In this document: positions 25,721 to 33,534 of the stretch, piece after piece
How the letters are laid out: each line of letters begins with the position of its first letter
Numbering within the stretch: the first letter of the stretch is position 1
IMG/VR virus record: IMGVR_UViG_3300034095_002552
Span: 16,077 to 80,076 of that record
Strand: one strand, 5' to 3'
Length of the DNA stretch: 64,000 nt
Source: a virus
Made by a program: the position numbers and the translations under genes
Notes under the pieces: generated by a model
The model's input: only the letters and a program-made list of their open reading frames with translations
Databases searched by the model: none
What the model was told of the DNA's origin: nothing

Positions 25721-26797
25721 TTGGCGATATTTTCTCGCATAAAGGATATTCTTATGTTTTCGTTAATTGCAGGATGTATTTTGGCATTTTCACAACAAGA
25801 TTCATATAAATTATTGTCTCAAGAAAAACATGATATTCTTGCCTCTCATATTCCTGATAGCAAAGATCTTATTTTGAATAAGATAAAAAATAATTCAAAG
25901 TTATTGATATACACCGACAAAGAAATTCCATCTGCATATCAAGATTGGACCAGTCAATTGTCAGGAATTCATTCCCCAACATACAATATTTCCGCAGCAA
26001 AACCCCAAGAAAAATTCGGAAATCCAAATGTTGAATTTCCATGGGGAAAACCTGCTGGAACAGAAAATGTCTCAGAATCTAATTTCACTTCATTTAAATT
26101 CATTTTGCTTCCACCAGATCGACAAATTGAAATAACTAGAAAATATTTGTCTGGTGATAGGAGACCTTCTTATATTTGGTCGTTTCCAACTAATACAATT
26201 GTTGGAGAAGTTCTACAAATGTACTATAAAGAAAAGTATTATACATTTGAAGTTCGTCTAAGAACTAAAGAAAATAGTGATTGGAGAATTAGCGTTTATC
26301 GTCCATTCTCAACACTTAAAGAATTTGCGAATTTCTGTAGGGCTGATGGCATTCAAGTTTATTATCACGATCAAAGAATCGTGCAATCACATCAAATATT
26401 CCAAGGTGATGTTATGGCAACTTCTTTGGATTCAATACCAGAAGCCCTAGTCAAAAAGGCTTTACGAGAAAAATTTGTCAATGTTTTAGGACAAGAGTGG
26501 CACAATGATTCCCACGCTCCAACAACTGATAGTGAATTCCATATTATTCCAAAGAATTATCGTGCAGCAACCATTGCGATAAACAGCAAATCATGCATTC
26601 GATGCCATGAATCGATATTGAAACATGCCAATGATTTTGACTTTGCCCGTGATTGGTACGGAAGAGTAAGAGGAAGTGATGGAATATTTTCATTTCATCC
26701 ATTCGAACCAAGCTCCATATCATATGGTGGCTTTTATCAAGGCGAAAAAATACGAGAAGATTTTTTGAAAAATAAAATTGTAAAATTTTTAGATTAA
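25721..26797 (+). CDS. Exported lipoprotein-like protein with a CXXCH haem-binding motif
   Basis: 358 residues from a TTG start; an ATG 33 nt downstream has the better ribosome site (AAAGGA), but the TTG gives a proper signal with Arg and Lys, a hydrophobic core and a lipobox L-I-A-G-C at 15-19. The mature part has no other membrane segment. Near residue 292 it has SCIRCHES, a c-type haem attachment site, followed by DFARDWYGRVRGSDGIFSFHPFEP. Extracytoplasmic proteins with this ending are, as I recall, common in Planctomycetes-like bacteria. It looks like host-derived cargo, and a terminator follows. A redox role is inferred. Confidence 0.75.
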   Translation: MAIFSRIKDILMFSLIAGCILAFSQQDSYKLLSQEKHDILASHIPDSKDLILNKIKNNSKLLIYTDKEIPSAYQDWTSQLSGIHSPTYNISAAKPQEKFGNPNVEFPWGKPAGTENVSESNFTSFKFILLPPDRQIEITRKYLSGDRRPSYIWSFPTNTIVGEVLQMYYKEKYYTFEVRLRTKENSDWRISVYRPFSTLKEFANFCRADGIQVYYHDQRIVQSHQIFQGDVMATSLDSIPEALVKKALREKFVNVLGQEWHNDSHAPTTDSEFHIIPKNYRAATIAINSKSCIRCHESILKHANDFDFARDWYGRVRGSDGIFSFHPFEPSSISYGGFYQGEKIREDFLKNKIVKFLD

Positions 26798-26810
26798 TGA
26801 TTAAATTTAA

Positions 26811-26843
26811 AACGCCTAACAAAAACATGTTGGGCGTTTTTTT
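26811..26843 (+). terminator. Rho-independent terminator after the CXXCH gene
   Basis: AACGCCTAAC pairs with GTTGGGCGTT (10 bp, one G-U) around an 8-nt A-rich loop and is followed by a seven-T run. The classical form isolates the CXXCH gene as its own transcription unit. Confidence 0.88.
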
Positions 26844-26898
26844 GTTTGCGTAAATTGTATTTTTAAAATATAATCAATTTTTATTTTAAGGACTTCAA

Positions 26899-27174
26899 AT
26901 GACAAAAACTGATTTTAATTACATACATTGCCATTTGCTTAAAATTGTGAATAAAAAAGACGAAGACTTTTCTCCTTTTGGAAATAAAGAAAAAAATCAA
27001 TTTGGAGATTGCTCTCAAGAATGTAGTCATTTTTTAAAGTTGAGTGGAGAAATTGGCAATGATTGGGGTGTTTGTACAAATGAAAAAAGTCATCGTTGTG
27101 GCCTTTTAACAAATGAACATCAAGGTTGTGAATTCCACGCTACAAATGAAATAATTGGAAAAAGTGGCCAATGA
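26899..27174 (+). CDS. Cys-rich small protein with DWGVC...SHRCGLLT...HQGC motif
   Basis: 91 residues. The second half is highly patterned: FGDCSQECSHFLKLSGEIGNDWGVCTN, SHRCGLLTNEHQGCEF. There are seven cysteines, five of them within 45 residues, and histidines that suggest a zinc or iron site. I recall small bacterial proteins of unknown function with the same DWGVC/GLLT/HQGC order, but no name. It is preceded by an AAGGAC ribosome site and overlaps the next gene (ATGA). Confidence 0.72.
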   Translation: MTKTDFNYIHCHLLKIVNKKDEDFSPFGNKEKNQFGDCSQECSHFLKLSGEIGNDWGVCTNEKSHRCGLLTNEHQGCEFHATNEIIGKSGQ

Positions 27175-27521
27175 TTGCAATCATTTATACAGACGGTGTG
27201 ATCAAATGTGATGATCTGAAAAATGAATGCCAACAACAAAAATGGATACCCATTACAGTTTACAAAGATAAAAATGATAACATCACTGTTATTTGTTTCG
27301 AAGATGCAAAAATTGCAAAACAATTTGCAAAAAGAAATTTCCCAAAGGAATGGATAAAAGGAGCAATATCACTTTCTGATGACGATATTGAATATATTAA
27401 AAATAAAAACTGGAAAATTGAAATTATGACCTATCCTCGATTGCTTAATTCCCATAATGAATATAAACTAGGTTTTGAAATAATTGATTTTGCAGATGAA
27501 CCCAAAATGCTGTACGCATAA
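27171..27521 (+). CDS. Unknown protein, 116 aa
   Basis: A mixed alpha/beta soluble protein with strands IAIIYTDGVIKC and ITVICFEDAKIAKQFAKRNF. Its ATG overlaps the stop of the Cys-rich gene, so they are co-translated. No family was recognised. Confidence 0.68.
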   Translation: MIAIIYTDGVIKCDDLKNECQQQKWIPITVYKDKNDNITVICFEDAKIAKQFAKRNFPKEWIKGAISLSDDDIEYIKNKNWKIEIMTYPRLLNSHNEYKLGFEIIDFADEPKMLYA

Positions 27522-27534
27522 AAAAGGAGACGAC

Positions 27535-27747
27535 ATGCCTGAAAACTTTTTAATTGGTGCTTTAGGATCTTTAATGTTTGGATTTATTGGAATGGTTCTA
27601 TTGTTTGTTTCTTATTTCTCTTTTGATTTTTTTCTTAAAAAAGTCGATATTTCAGAAGAATTAAACAAAGGAAATATTTCTGTGGCCATTGTAGTTGCAT
27701 CATTGTTGATATCCATAGCCTTGATAATATCGTCTGTCGTTCATTAG
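27535..27747 (+). CDS. DUF350-like small membrane protein
   Basis: 70 residues from the ATG preceded by AAAGGAGACGAC; upstream starts are ignored. There are two transmembrane helices (about 5-27 and 48-68). The link DISEELNKGNISVAIVVASLLISIALII matches the DUF350 family pattern (E-L-x-K-G-N-x-A-V-A-I). DUF350 proteins are usually found as two to four such helices in bacterial membranes, function unknown. Here it is one half-unit and may form a dimer. Confidence 0.78.
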   Translation: MPENFLIGALGSLMFGFIGMVLLFVSYFSFDFFLKKVDISEELNKGNISVAIVVASLLISIALIISSVVH

Positions 27748-27756
27748 AAAGCCAAA

Positions 27757-28845
27757 ATGCAATTAACTGATGAGCAAAAAAATATCATAAGAAGCATTTT
27801 AAAAGAATTAGATGTAAATCCTTTTATAAGTATGGGTGGCTATGCTGGAACGGGCAAAACAACATGTGTCGCCACAATCCAAGAAGCTTTAAAAGCTAAA
27901 AAGAGAAAATTTTTAGTCTGTGCCTATACTGGAAAGGCTACTAATGTTCTTAGAAATAAGGGCATATCAGCCTCCACTATACACAGCACGATTTATAAAC
28001 CAATTAAAAATTCAAATGATGATACTATTGAATGGGTTTTAAAATCAAATTTTGAATTAGACGATTGTGAAGGATTTATCATAGACGAAGCATCTATGGT
28101 TAGTGAAGAAATACATAAAGATTTACTTACCTACAATCTTCCAATACTCTATGTTGGTGATCATGGCCAGCTTGAACCAATTGGTGGAAAATTTAACTTA
28201 ATGCTAGAGCCACATTTTAAGCTTGAAACTGTTCACAGAAATGCTGGTGAAATTGCTCATTTTGCGGAACATTTAAGAAGTGGACTACCAAGCACTTCGT
28301 TCAAAGGCAGTAATAAAGTTCAAATTGTAAAAGAATCTGCAATTAAAGAAAAGCATTTGGCCCAAGTTGACCAAATCATATGTGCTTTTAATAAAACTAG
28401 AATTTTCATAAATGAAAAAGTAAGAGAATTTAAAAAAATAAATTACACTTATGTTGCGATAGATGAAAAGATTATATGCTTGCGAAACAAAAAAAAAGAA
28501 GGACTATTCAATGGAATGCAAGGAGTTGTAACCAAACTCAATAAAAATGCAGAAAGATTCAATTTTGTCTCACAAGGAATACATTTCAAAAATATTCTTT
28601 ATGATCCAAATCAATGGGGAAAAGAAAAAAGTGATTTTAAATTTTATCAAGAAGAAAATCCTTTTGACTATGCTTATGCAATAACGGCACATAAGTCTCA
28701 AGGAGATGAATTTGACTCTGTAATTGTATATGAAGAAAAATGTAATGAGTGGGATCACAAAAAATGGTGCTATACAGCAGCAAGCAGAGCTAAACATAAC
28801 ATTATTTGGGTAGCAAGATCAAACTATGTTCCAACATATCTTTAA
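27757..28845 (+). CDS. dda: Dda/RecD-like SF1B DNA helicase
   Basis: 362 residues. It starts LTDEQKNIIRSIL with Q-motif character. Walker A GYAGTGKTT is at 28-36, CAYTGKATNVLRNKG is motif Ia, GFIIDEASMVS is motif II, ILYVGDHGQLEPI is motif III, AITAHKSQGDEFD is motif V, and YTAASRAKHNIIWVA is motif VI. These define the T4 Dda group of 5'-3' helicases, which act at replication starts and in strand displacement. Slightly shorter than T4 Dda (439 residues), so the tower or SH3 insertion may be reduced. Confidence 0.92.
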   Translation: MQLTDEQKNIIRSILKELDVNPFISMGGYAGTGKTTCVATIQEALKAKKRKFLVCAYTGKATNVLRNKGISASTIHSTIYKPIKNSNDDTIEWVLKSNFELDDCEGFIIDEASMVSEEIHKDLLTYNLPILYVGDHGQLEPIGGKFNLMLEPHFKLETVHRNAGEIAHFAEHLRSGLPSTSFKGSNKVQIVKESAIKEKHLAQVDQIICAFNKTRIFINEKVREFKKINYTYVAIDEKIICLRNKKKEGLFNGMQGVVTKLNKNAERFNFVSQGIHFKNILYDPNQWGKEKSDFKFYQEENPFDYAYAITAHKSQGDEFDSVIVYEEKCNEWDHKKWCYTAASRAKHNIIWVARSNYVPTYL

Positions 28846-28955
28846 TATTTTATTTGAAATAAAATTGATATGGTGGTAAAGTTTAAAAATAATTTTATAA
28901 TTTTCCATACGAGATTAAGTTTCATCACCTCTATTTTTTAAAGAAAGTTAATTTC

Positions 28956-29540
28956 ATGAAATATGTATCAATAGACATAGAAACAACTGGGATAAACCCT
29001 TTGGTTAATGACATTATTGAATTTGCTGCTGTAATAGATGATACTAATGCAAAAGTTCCGATTGAAAATTTACCTAAGTTTCACAGGTATATTAAAAAAG
29101 AAGGAACATATAATTTTGACGCTCAAGCGGTTGTGATGCACAAAAGAATATTTGAAAAAATATTACAAAATGGAGATGATTGCATTTATATTGATGATTT
29201 AATGTATGCCTTTGGTAATTTTTTACAAGATAATGATATTCCTCCAAATCGTTATGGAAAAATAGCTTTAAATGTAGCTGGTAAAAATTTCGGCAGCTTT
29301 GATTACCAGTTCTTAAAAGAAAAAATAAAACAAGAAAATTGGAACAATATTATTTTTAGAAGTCGATTTATTGATCCTGCAATTTTATATTTTGAAAATG
29401 AAGACTATGCTTTACCAGATTTAGAAACTTGCGTCAAAAGATATCAGAGACAATCAGGGCAAAAATACAATTGGGATAGCCATACAGCTTTAGATGATGC
29501 AATGGAAATTATAAAGTTGGTAAGATACAAAATCATATAG
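28956..29540 (+). CDS. DnaQ-type 3'-5' exonuclease (DEDDh)
   Basis: 194 residues. The DEDDh residues are visible in order: SIDIETTG (D, E), NFGSFDYQFL (D), and HTALDDAMEI (H, D). Single-domain exonucleases of this family proofread or trim RNA/DNA ends. It matters because the phage DNA polymerase here appears to lack a working exonuclease domain, so this could be its trans-acting proofreader. The gene stands alone, with a 110-bp AT-rich upstream region containing a weak hairpin. Confidence 0.88.
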   Translation: MKYVSIDIETTGINPLVNDIIEFAAVIDDTNAKVPIENLPKFHRYIKKEGTYNFDAQAVVMHKRIFEKILQNGDDCIYIDDLMYAFGNFLQDNDIPPNRYGKIALNVAGKNFGSFDYQFLKEKIKQENWNNIIFRSRFIDPAILYFENEDYALPDLETCVKRYQRQSGQKYNWDSHTALDDAMEIIKLVRYKII

Positions 29541-29874
29541 AATTTCCAATACAATTAGTAATTGATTTACCAAACATATCTTTTTGTTTATCAATATAAT
29601 CTTGTGCATAATTTCTAGCTTCTAATTCACTAATAAGTTCAGATTCATTATATAATGAATTTAATGAATCTTGATAAATTGGAATATATTTATTATTCTT
29701 GTTATTTAATATGACTTTTTTAACAGCTATCTTTTCTAATATTCCTTTTATTGCCTTTGGCTTTATGTAAACAACGGATCTTTCTCCCCATTTATAGAAA
29801 ATATAAATATTTTTTTCCATTCTTGAACAGCCACTAATATTTACTGTTCCACTACAATCGTAATAAAAAATCAT
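29533..29874 (-). CDS. Unknown protein, 113 aa
   Basis: A mixed protein with an N-terminal strand pair (IFYYDCSGTVNISGC, NIYIFYKWGERSVVYI) and a helical C-terminal half. No family was recognised. It is co-directional with the next minus gene, which ends 1 bp upstream of it, and its 3' end overlaps the exonuclease gene by 8 bp. Confidence 0.66.
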   Translation of the reverse strand: MIFYYDCSGTVNISGCSRMEKNIYIFYKWGERSVVYIKPKAIKGILEKIAVKKVILNNKNNKYIPIYQDSLNSLYNESELISELEARNYAQDYIDKQKDMFGKSITNCIGNSI

Positions 29875-29875
29875 T

Positions 29876-30265
29876 TTAAACCTTTATAATTTTTTTGCCT
29901 TGATATGTTGGTAAGTTTTCAATTGGTCTATCTAAGCATTTTTGCAAAGAACATAAACAATCTGCACAATCATTTTTAATTTCTTTTCTATTTACAAAAA
30001 TTTTGCTATTTTTAAAACTGCTGTTTATTTTTCCAGTTTTTGCAAAATAAGTAATCTCATCGTTAGAAGATACATGAACCCCAGTTATTGTCCAAGGATA
30101 TCCATTTAAGTCGTATCCAGTTGATCCTATATTAAATTTAACCAATTTGCTAAATTTATATTCAGTAAATGATTCGATTGAATCGCCATAAATAATTACA
30201 CCACCAGAACCTTGAATAATATATTTTTTACTCAAGTTCTGCATAATCCATTGAATCAACGGCAT
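29876..30265 (-). CDS. Unknown protein with CADCLCSLQKC cluster, 129 aa
   Basis: A beta-rich N-terminal two thirds (GGVIIYGDSIESF, YDLNGYPWTITGVHVSS) and a short cysteine cluster NDCADCLCSLQKC near residue 100. The start is supported by GAGGTGAAATT. It has no recognised family. It may bind a metal through the four clustered cysteines. Confidence 0.7.
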   Translation of the reverse strand: MPLIQWIMQNLSKKYIIQGSGGVIIYGDSIESFTEYKFSKLVKFNIGSTGYDLNGYPWTITGVHVSSNDEITYFAKTGKINSSFKNSKIFVNRKEIKNDCADCLCSLQKCLDRPIENLPTYQGKKIIKV

Positions 30266-30363
30266 AATTTCACCTCAAAAATATATAATCTTTTCAAAAA
30301 AATAATTATTAGATAGTTGGAAACAAATTGACCAAAAATACTATAAAAATAAATATATAACAT

Positions 30364-30729
30364 ATGAATTTCAAAGAATGGTTAAAAAAAGAAATGGCAT
30401 CCTTTATGGTTCCTGATAGTTTACACCTAACAGTTCCAATTGGAGATAATTTAGAAAAAGTTATTGGCGTTGATATGTTTTTTGAAAAAAATCCAAAAAC
30501 AATCGATAAGTTTAGCAATACTGTAATGAATCAAGGTTCAAAGTTTATTGCAAAAGTTCCTCACGGAAATAAGTATTTTGTCTACAACGGACTTGATGGA
30601 ATATCAGATAGTTTAATATCAAAAGAAGAAGCAGAAGAATTGGAAGAAGGAGAATATAACCTTCTTGATGATAATTGGTGGAAAAAAGCCATGGTAATTG
30701 GGTCTGATATGCAACCATTAGATGTCTAA
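30364..30729 (+). CDS. Unknown protein starting MNFKEWLKKE, 121 aa
   Basis: It begins with an amphipathic MNFKEWLKKEMASFMVP, similar to the lead of the protein after CTP synthase, then a mixed domain (KFIAKVPHGNKYFVYNGLDG) and an acidic EEAEELEEGEY stretch. It may be a head-targeted internal protein. No function was recognised. Upstream is AT-rich with a TATAAAAATA-like stretch and no clear ribosome site. Confidence 0.66.
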   Translation: MNFKEWLKKEMASFMVPDSLHLTVPIGDNLEKVIGVDMFFEKNPKTIDKFSNTVMNQGSKFIAKVPHGNKYFVYNGLDGISDSLISKEEAEELEEGEYNLLDDNWWKKAMVIGSDMQPLDV

Positions 30730-30777
30730 ATTCATAATCATAGCATATATATAAAAGAATCAATCAAGGAGAACAAC

Positions 30778-31362
30778 ATGGCAGACTCTATGTATCATCA
30801 AAGAATAGGACTTACCTTTAAAAACAGGTATCCAGAGATATTTGATTATTGTTCCAAAATGAAGAACGGTAATGTAAAAATAATGTCTTTTGGCTGCTCT
30901 ATCGGAACCGAATGCTCGGATCTCAGAAGTTATTTCCCAGATGCCACCATAGTTGGTGTTGACATCAACGAAAAACTATTGGAAATAGCAAAAAAAAGAA
31001 ACCCAAACGAAAAAACAATCTATGACACGAGTACTGAAGCCCATAGCGGTTTCGACTTCATATTCTGCATGACTGTCCTTTGCAGCTACCCAAAAACAAG
31101 AAACCTGAAAAACTGCGGAGAAGTATATCCTTTCTCGAAATTCGAGGAAACAGTTCTTTCTCTGGTTGGTAAGTTGAATGACGAAGGAAGTATCGTTATA
31201 TGCAATTCGAACTTTAGATTCGCAGATGTCAGTTGTGCCTCTTCATTCGAGGCGATATCTATTGAAAACAAGAAACCAATCATAAATGTTCCTAAATTCG
31301 ACAATCAAAACAACATATGTGAAGAAGACTATCCGTTCTGTATTTTCAAAAAAACTAAGTAG
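30778..31362 (+). CDS. Class I SAM-dependent methyltransferase
   Basis: 194 residues. Motif I is MSFGCSIGTECSDLRSYFP, a G-x-S-x-G-x-E variant like that of CheR-type enzymes. The acidic end of strand 2 is IVGVDINEKLLEIAKK. FDFIFCMTVLCSYP and GSIVICNSNFRF follow. The substrate is unknown. It is the first gene of a pair with the RCC1 protein 8 bp downstream (ribosome site AGGAG), and third positions here are visibly richer in G and C than in the neighbours, suggesting recent acquisition with that gene. Confidence 0.8.
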   Translation: MADSMYHQRIGLTFKNRYPEIFDYCSKMKNGNVKIMSFGCSIGTECSDLRSYFPDATIVGVDINEKLLEIAKKRNPNEKTIYDTSTEAHSGFDFIFCMTVLCSYPKTRNLKNCGEVYPFSKFEETVLSLVGKLNDEGSIVICNSNFRFADVSCASSFEAISIENKKPIINVPKFDNQNNICEEDYPFCIFKKTK

Positions 31363-31370
31363 GAGTTAAA

Positions 31371-32861
31371 ATGGCAGATAATCAACTTTGGGCATGGGGA
31401 GAGGGAAGTGCAGGACAATTAGGAGATGGAACGGAAGTAAACAAATCGTCTCCTGTTCAAGTCTCTGGTTCCAACTCCAACTGGAGAAGCGTTTTTAGTG
31501 GTCTTTTTCATACTGTTGGCATCAAAAAAGACAACACCCTATGGACTTGGGGTGTCAATTATGCAGGACAATTAGGAAATGGAACCATCGACAATAGCTC
31601 GTTACCGATACAAATTGGAGAATCTAATTGGAGCCAGTCTTCATGTGGTGGTTTCCATACAATAGCAATAAAGACTGATGGAACGCTATGGTCTTGGGGC
31701 GAAGGTTCGTTTGGCGAACTCGGAGACGAAACAACAACAGGTAGATCTTCACCAGTACAAGTCGGCAACCAAACGACTTGGAAGCAAGTTTCGAGTGGTG
31801 TTTTTACCGTTTCAGCAATAAAGACCGATGGAACGCTTTGGTCTTGGGGCGAAGGTCTTTCTGGACAAGTAGGGAACGGAGAAACAGGAGTATGGAGTTC
31901 GCCAGTACAAGTCGGCAACCAAACGACTTGGAAGCAGGTTGCTAATGGCTATAATCACACCGCAGCAATAAAGACCGATGGCTCGTTATGGGCTTGGGGA
32001 GAGAATTACTTGGGTCGATTGGGAGATGGAACGACAGATGATAGATCATCTCCAGTACAGATTGGGAACGAAACAAACTGGAAGCAAGTAGATTGCGGAG
32101 GCACACATACGGCTGCGATAAAAACGAACGGAACACTTTGGGCTTGGGGCGAAGGTTCAGATGGACAATTAGGAAATGGACAGACAAATTCTTTTTCTTC
32201 CCCGATACAGGTAGGAAACGGAAGCAATTGGTCGAAGGTTTCCTGCGGATCAGACTTTACCTGTGCTGTTAAGACCGACAAGACCATGTGGACTTGGGGA
32301 GAGAATTATAATGGTAAATTGGGAGATGGAACGACAGAAGACAAATCATCACCAGTCCAGATAAGTGGCGAAAAATATTGGGGAGATGTGGATTGTGGCT
32401 CTTACCACGCCATGGCTATAACTAGTAATCCTCCAGCAAGGTTCAATTTTGTACATCCGACTTATAAATTCGAAGTGGTTACATATACACCAGAAAGCCT
32501 AATAGCTCTGGCTCCTTATCCAGACTCATTAGAGCATCTGATTTTGAACCTACAGGCTCAGGAAGTAGTAATCAACAACAAAAGTTACAGGCATGGAGAT
32601 CAGTTCACGGAATTTGGTTCAAGAGCCATACGACTCAAACAATTGTATGTTGATTCCAGCAATCCCGTACTGAAAATAGTTTGTGACGCTGGTTACAGAT
32701 TTGAGAATAACAGATGCGTTCTTGATTGCCTTGAAAGCGAAACGGCATGCAGTGGCGTTTGTTCCGATCTGCTTACTGATAATGACAATTGCGGAGAGTG
32801 TGGTAATGTTTGTCCAGATGGATTTGCATGCACAAATGGAGTTTGTGCAACACCATCATAA
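31371..32861 (+). CDS. RCC1-type seven-bladed beta-propeller protein with Cys-rich C-terminus
   Basis: 496 residues. Seven copies of the RCC1 repeat (LWxWGEGxxGQLGDGT...SSPVQV...W..V.CG..H..AIKTDG) span residues 1-350, the number that closes a propeller. A 90-residue linking domain follows. The C-terminus has ten cysteines in the pattern C-S-x-V-C, NCGECGNVC, ACTNGVC, as in secreted proteins of Myxococcota-like bacteria. There is no signal peptide, so it is probably carried on the virion, perhaps as a receptor-binding or glycan-binding part. Repeats share long identical DNA stretches. Higher G/C third positions suggest transfer. Confidence 0.88.
   Translation: MADNQLWAWGEGSAGQLGDGTEVNKSSPVQVSGSNSNWRSVFSGLFHTVGIKKDNTLWTWGVNYAGQLGNGTIDNSSLPIQIGESNWSQSSCGGFHTIAIKTDGTLWSWGEGSFGELGDETTTGRSSPVQVGNQTTWKQVSSGVFTVSAIKTDGTLWSWGEGLSGQVGNGETGVWSSPVQVGNQTTWKQVANGYNHTAAIKTDGSLWAWGENYLGRLGDGTTDDRSSPVQIGNETNWKQVDCGGTHTAAIKTNGTLWAWGEGSDGQLGNGQTNSFSSPIQVGNGSNWSKVSCGSDFTCAVKTDKTMWTWGENYNGKLGDGTTEDKSSPVQISGEKYWGDVDCGSYHAMAITSNPPARFNFVHPTYKFEVVTYTPESLIALAPYPDSLEHLILNLQAQEVVINNKSYRHGDQFTEFGSRAIRLKQLYVDSSNPVLKIVCDAGYRFENNRCVLDCLESETACSGVCSDLLTDNDNCGECGNVCPDGFACTNGVCATPS
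31752..31936 (+). repeat. Near-identical repeat units within the RCC1 gene
   Basis: A 35-nt stretch at 31752-31786 recurs without change at 31902-31936, a 150-bp offset equal to one propeller blade, and flanking blade sequence is also nearly the same. This points to recent blade duplication or gene conversion. Confidence 0.85.
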
Positions 32862-32865
32862 CATT

Positions 32866-33534
32866 ATGACATTACCATTTCAAAAAAATGATTTAAAAAG
32901 AAACTATCAATGTTTCGTATGCGGAAAAAGATTTGATATTTATGATGAATATTCAAATCACATAATTACATCTCATGAAGAGGGCAGAGAATTTGTAGTC
33001 TGCCCTCTCAGTCGTTGTAAAGCTCCTGTAAGGGATATCAGAACTCACTTTGCATCAAAACACAAAGATGAAAAAATTCCAAAAAATGGCCAAATGAAAG
33101 CTACTATTTGGAAAGACATTAACAATAAAACTGGTAAAGTTACGCAAAGAAAACCAAAATTTAGAGAGGGATATTTTATATCGGGAAAAAATCAAAAAGA
33201 AATGCATTATCGTAGTGGGTATGAATGTGAAGTGTATGAATGTCTTGAATCTATTTTAGAAGTTATAAAATATGATGTCGAACCATTCAAAGTTGATTAT
33301 ATTTTTGAAGGAGATAGACATGAATACAATCCAGATCTAAGTATTTTTTTTAGTGACGGAAGAGTTGAAATTTGGGAAATAAAACCAGCAAACCAAACAC
33401 AACTTCCAAAAAATCATGCCAAATGGGCAGCTTGCCAATCATATTGTGAAGCCAGAGGATGGTCATTTATGGTAATGACTGAAGTAGGGATAGGAAAATT
33501 AAAAAAAGCTGCGAGAGATTCTAATCGCCTTTAA
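32866..33534 (+). CDS. Zinc-finger protein with TnsA-like PD-(D/E)XK nuclease domain
   Basis: 222 residues, starting at the ATG 5 bp after the RCC1 stop. The N-terminal part has a C2H2 finger (YQCFVCGKRFDIYDEYSNHIITSH, about 15-38) and a second Cys/His motif (CPLSRCKAPVRDIRTHFASKH). The C-terminal domain (from about 100) reads HYRSGYECEVYECLE, YNPDLSIFF and EIWEIKPA, the E...D...ExK arrangement of TnsA-like and T4 gp4-type head-completion nucleases. It may be a head-completion, homing or DNA-processing enzyme. Confidence 0.76.
   Translation: MTLPFQKNDLKRNYQCFVCGKRFDIYDEYSNHIITSHEEGREFVVCPLSRCKAPVRDIRTHFASKHKDEKIPKNGQMKATIWKDINNKTGKVTQRKPKFREGYFISGKNQKEMHYRSGYECEVYECLESILEVIKYDVEPFKVDYIFEGDRHEYNPDLSIFFSDGRVEIWEIKPANQTQLPKNHAKWAACQSYCEARGWSFMVMTEVGIGKLKKAARDSNRL

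Noticed and set aside
28853-28872. A-T hairpin (ATTTTATT/AATAAAAT) after the Dda gene as a terminator
   Set aside because: Only A-T pairs, 3-nt loop and no T-run; too weak to call.
29802-29809. TATAAATA as a late promoter
   Set aside because: It lies inside a coding region with no correctly placed gene start downstream; chance occurrence is expected at this A+T content.
32683-32865. Upstream extension of the zinc-finger nuclease into the RCC1 gene
   Set aside because: The extension is out-of-frame reading of the RCC1 C-terminus; an ATG 5 bp after the RCC1 stop starts the conserved protein.
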